From contig NZ_CP016543.2 in NCBI RefSeq assembly GCF_001687665.2, positions 1,674,001-1,738,000 on the forward strand: a stretch of DNA of 64,000 nucleotides. Direction: 5' to 3'. Source of the stretch: Planococcus donghaensis. GTDB taxonomy: Bacteria > Bacillota > Bacilli > Bacillales_A > Planococcaceae. Position 1 is the first letter of the stretch. Each line of letters starts with the position of its first letter. Both the position numbers and the translations under genes were made by a program. Below the pieces are notes generated by a model that saw nothing but the letters and a program-made list of their open reading frames with translations, did no database searches and was not told where the DNA came from. Below are positions 62,092-64,000 of the stretch, in pieces.

Positions 62092-63222
62092 ATGATTATT
62101 GGAATTCCGAAAGAAGTTAAAAATAACGAGAACCGAGTGGCAATTACGCCAGCCGGGGTCGATGCTTTTGTAAGAGCAGGTCATCAAGTAATCATCGAAA
62201 CAGGGGCAGGTCTTGGATCTAGTTTTACAGACACTGATTATGTAGCGACAGGCGCTAAAATTGTTGAAACAGCTGCAGAAGCTTGGGCTGCTCAAATGGT
62301 TATGAAAGTTAAAGAGCCTGTTTCTTCTGAATACCAATACTTCCGTCAAGATTTGTTGTTGTTCACTTACTTACACCTTGCAGCTGAACCTGCTTTAACA
62401 CAAGCTCTTGTCGACAATAAAGTAACAGCAATTGCTTATGAAACTGTTTCAGTTAACCGTACTCTTCCATTATTAACGCCAATGAGCGAAGTAGCTGGAA
62501 GAATGGCTTCACAAGTTGGGGCTCAATTTTTAGAGAAAATTTACGGCGGCAAAGGAGTTCTATTATCAGGTGTACCAGGTGTTCAACGCAGTAAAGTAAC
62601 GATTATTGGCGGCGGAGTTGCCGGAACAAATGCAGCAAAAATGGCTATTGGTCTTGGCGCGCAAGTAACCATTATCGACTTGAGCCCAGAACGTCTTCGC
62701 CAATTAGATGATATTTTTGGAAATGATGTGACGACATTGATTTCCAATCCATTTAATATCGCAGAAGCGGTCAAAGAATCTGATTTGGTTATTGGAGCGG
62801 TCTTAATCCCCGGAGCAAAAGCACCTAAACTAGTAACTGAAGAAATGGTAAAAGCCATGAATCCTGGAACTGTCATTGTCGATATTGCGATCGATCAAGG
62901 CGGCATTTTTGAAACGACTGACCGCATTACAACGCATGACAACCCAACTTACGTGAAACACGGTGTCGTTCACTATGCTGTTGCGAATATGCCTGGAGCT
63001 GTTCCGCGTACTTCAACAATTGCGTTAACTAACGTTACTGTAGGATATGCACTTCAAATGGCTAATAAAGGTGTTCATAAAGCTGTTGCAGAAAATCCAG
63101 CATTGATGTTGGGCGTTAACACAGCTAATGGGTATGTAACATATGAAGCTGTTGCAAAAGATCTTGGCTTTGAATTTATCACAGCTGATGCGGCTCTTGC
63201 ACAGTCAACATCGTCAATTTAA
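62092..63222 (+). CDS. ald: Alanine dehydrogenase
   Basis: The 376-residue protein begins [20 protein letters not shown], with the family's EVKNNE signature, and has the NAD-binding [20 protein letters not shown] and [16 protein letters not shown] near the C-terminus. It oxidises L-alanine to pyruvate and ammonia with NAD, supporting growth on alanine and often sporulation. ATG 62092 lies eight bases after AAGGGGG. A hairpin terminator follows, so ald is its own unit under AdeR. Confidence 0.97.
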   Translation: MIIGIPKEVKNNENRVAITPAGVDAFVRAGHQVIIETGAGLGSSFTDTDYVATGAKIVETAAEAWAAQMVMKVKEPVSSEYQYFRQDLLLFTYLHLAAEPALTQALVDNKVTAIAYETVSVNRTLPLLTPMSEVAGRMASQVGAQFLEKIYGGKGVLLSGVPGVQRSKVTIIGGGVAGTNAAKMAIGLGAQVTIIDLSPERLRQLDDIFGNDVTTLISNPFNIAEAVKESDLVIGAVLIPGAKAPKLVTEEMVKAMNPGTVIVDIAIDQGGIFETTDRITTHDNPTYVKHGVVHYAVANMPGAVPRTSTIALTNVTVGYALQMANKGVHKAVAENPALMLGVNTANGYVTYEAVAKDLGFEFITADAALAQSTSSI

Positions 63223-63230
63223 TATCTATT

Positions 63231-63270
63231 CGACAGTCCTGCTCTTCCTAGAGCTGGGCTGTCTTTTTTA
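63231..63270 (+). terminator. Terminator of ald
   Basis: GACAG and CTGTC close a stem with an inner CTC/GAG helix; it is followed by TTTTTT. Confidence 0.85.
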
Positions 63271-63338
63271 TATTCTGCTAATTACGTATTGCTGTACATC
63301 CAGATTGGCTTATTTTATATTTAAAAAAGGTGATGACA

Positions 63339-64000
63339 TTGAAAGTGAAATTTTATGAGAACAATACTAATTTTGTATCTGGCATAACGTTAAAAGAGTT
63401 AACTGCTCCTGAAGAGAATAACATGGCTTTGCATGCTTGCAAAAACCCAGAGGCGATTTTATCAAATCGAAAAAGTTTAGCGGAATTTCTAGACGTTTCT
63501 CTGGATGATTTTATTTGTACGCAACAAACTCATAGTGCGAACTTCCGACGCGTCAATAGACATCATAAAGGAAGCGGCGCATATACAGTTGAAACCGCCA
63601 TTTCTGATACGGATGCTTTGTATACTTTCGATTCTGGAATTGTATTGTGCAGCTTTGTGGCCGATTGTGCTCCTGTTATTATTCACGATAAAACAACGGG
63701 ATTAATTGGTGTGATTCATTCCGGATGGCAAGGCACTGTTAAAGAAATTACGCTTGAATTTTTAAAGCACATCATTTCCATAGAACAATGCAATCCTACC
63801 GATATAGAGATTCAAATCGGCGCATCTATTAGCCAACAACAGTTTGAAGTTGATCAAGATGTTTATTTAAAGTTTGAAGCTTTAGGATACGCTAATGAAT
63901 TTATGTATTTTAATTCGGCTACGAATAAATATCATATCGACAACCAAGCTACTGTAAAAAAACAATGCGAACTTGCTGGAATTCCTTCAAGTCAGATTCT
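63339..64000 (+). CDS. PgeF/YlmD-type laccase-domain protein (3' truncated by window edge)
   Basis: The visible 220 residues show the multicopper-polyphenol-oxidase-fold (DUF152) core: FICTQQTHSANFRRVNR, DTDALYT, FVADCAPVIIHDKTTGLIGVIHSGWQGTV, with the conserved Cys and His residues of this family. Members act on peptidoglycan fragments or as purine nucleoside phosphorylase/deaminase. TTG 63339 lies six bases past AAAGGTG. The frame runs to the last base of the window, so the C-terminus is missing. Confidence 0.85.
   Translation, partial: MKVKFYENNTNFVSGITLKELTAPEENNMALHACKNPEAILSNRKSLAEFLDVSLDDFICTQQTHSANFRRVNRHHKGSGAYTVETAISDTDALYTFDSGIVLCSFVADCAPVIIHDKTTGLIGVIHSGWQGTVKEITLEFLKHIISIEQCNPTDIEIQIGASISQQQFEVDQDVYLKFEALGYANEFMYFNSATNKYHIDNQATVKKQCELAGIPSSQI

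Overview
The window reads as an ordinary stretch of chromosome from a moderately low-G+C Gram-positive rod of the Bacillales, most likely Planococcaceae (Planococcus-like). This is inferred from strong AAAGGAGG-type ribosome sites, frequent GTG/TTG starts, abundant T-tailed hairpin terminators, and Bacillus-type genes and sites: adeR-ald, a PurBox-controlled guaC, ptsHI, a fruRKA operon, a yoxD-like reductase and a cobalamin riboswitch. No rRNA, tRNA, CRISPR array or prophage was seen.

Layout. 1-5.6 kb: EamA exporter end, P-loop kinase, a kanamycin-nucleotidyltransferase-like gene with intact catalytic residues, a Nudix hydrolase, a Bcr/CflA drug exporter and a pyruvate-oxidase-type enzyme. 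5.6-19 kb, mostly minus strand: a PAS-GGDEF-EAL protein, an AraC regulator, a VOC protein, an AarF/UbiB kinase, an MBL-Nudix fusion, a kinase with two tandem SRPBCC genes, a fatty-acid desaturase, a recombinase remnant, a histidine phosphatase and small genes. 19.1-20.5 kb: an IS3-family element sitting in the loop of the fru operon terminator. 20.5-26.3 kb: fruR-fruK-fruA facing ptsH-ptsI, which together form a complete fructose uptake and phosphorylation route.

26.3-37 kb: reductase, MBL hydrolase, NAD(P)HX dehydratase, LMW phosphatase, a channel-like protein with an unusual filter, acetamidase/formamidase, a DUF2207 protein, a YqcI-type protein and a LacI regulator. 37-39.9 kb: a cobalamin riboswitch with terminator controlling a corrinoid adenosyltransferase-like gene and a B12-binding lipoprotein, then an EVE-HNH candidate type IV restriction enzyme. 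40-45 kb: a diguanylate cyclase, and an SgrR-like regulator divergent from an MFS-GNAT operon. 45-56 kb: P1 peptidase, TVP38 protein, guaC, membrane metallopeptidase, ECF sigma/anti-sigma pair, Hsp20, a METTL7-like methyltransferase, and ALDH-SDR divergent from a TetR regulator. 56-64 kb: small proteins (one of 38 aa), mtlA-mtlF without mtlD, a T5orf172 protein, adeR-ald with a perfect 22-bp palindrome between them, and a truncated PgeF/YlmD-type laccase-domain gene.

Nothing looks like a wholly new multi-gene system. The best leads are the IS inside a terminator loop, the EVE-HNH gene, the MBL-Nudix fusion, the nucleotidyltransferase, the odd channel filter, the probable ATT/ATC starts and several uncharacterised operator-like palindromes.
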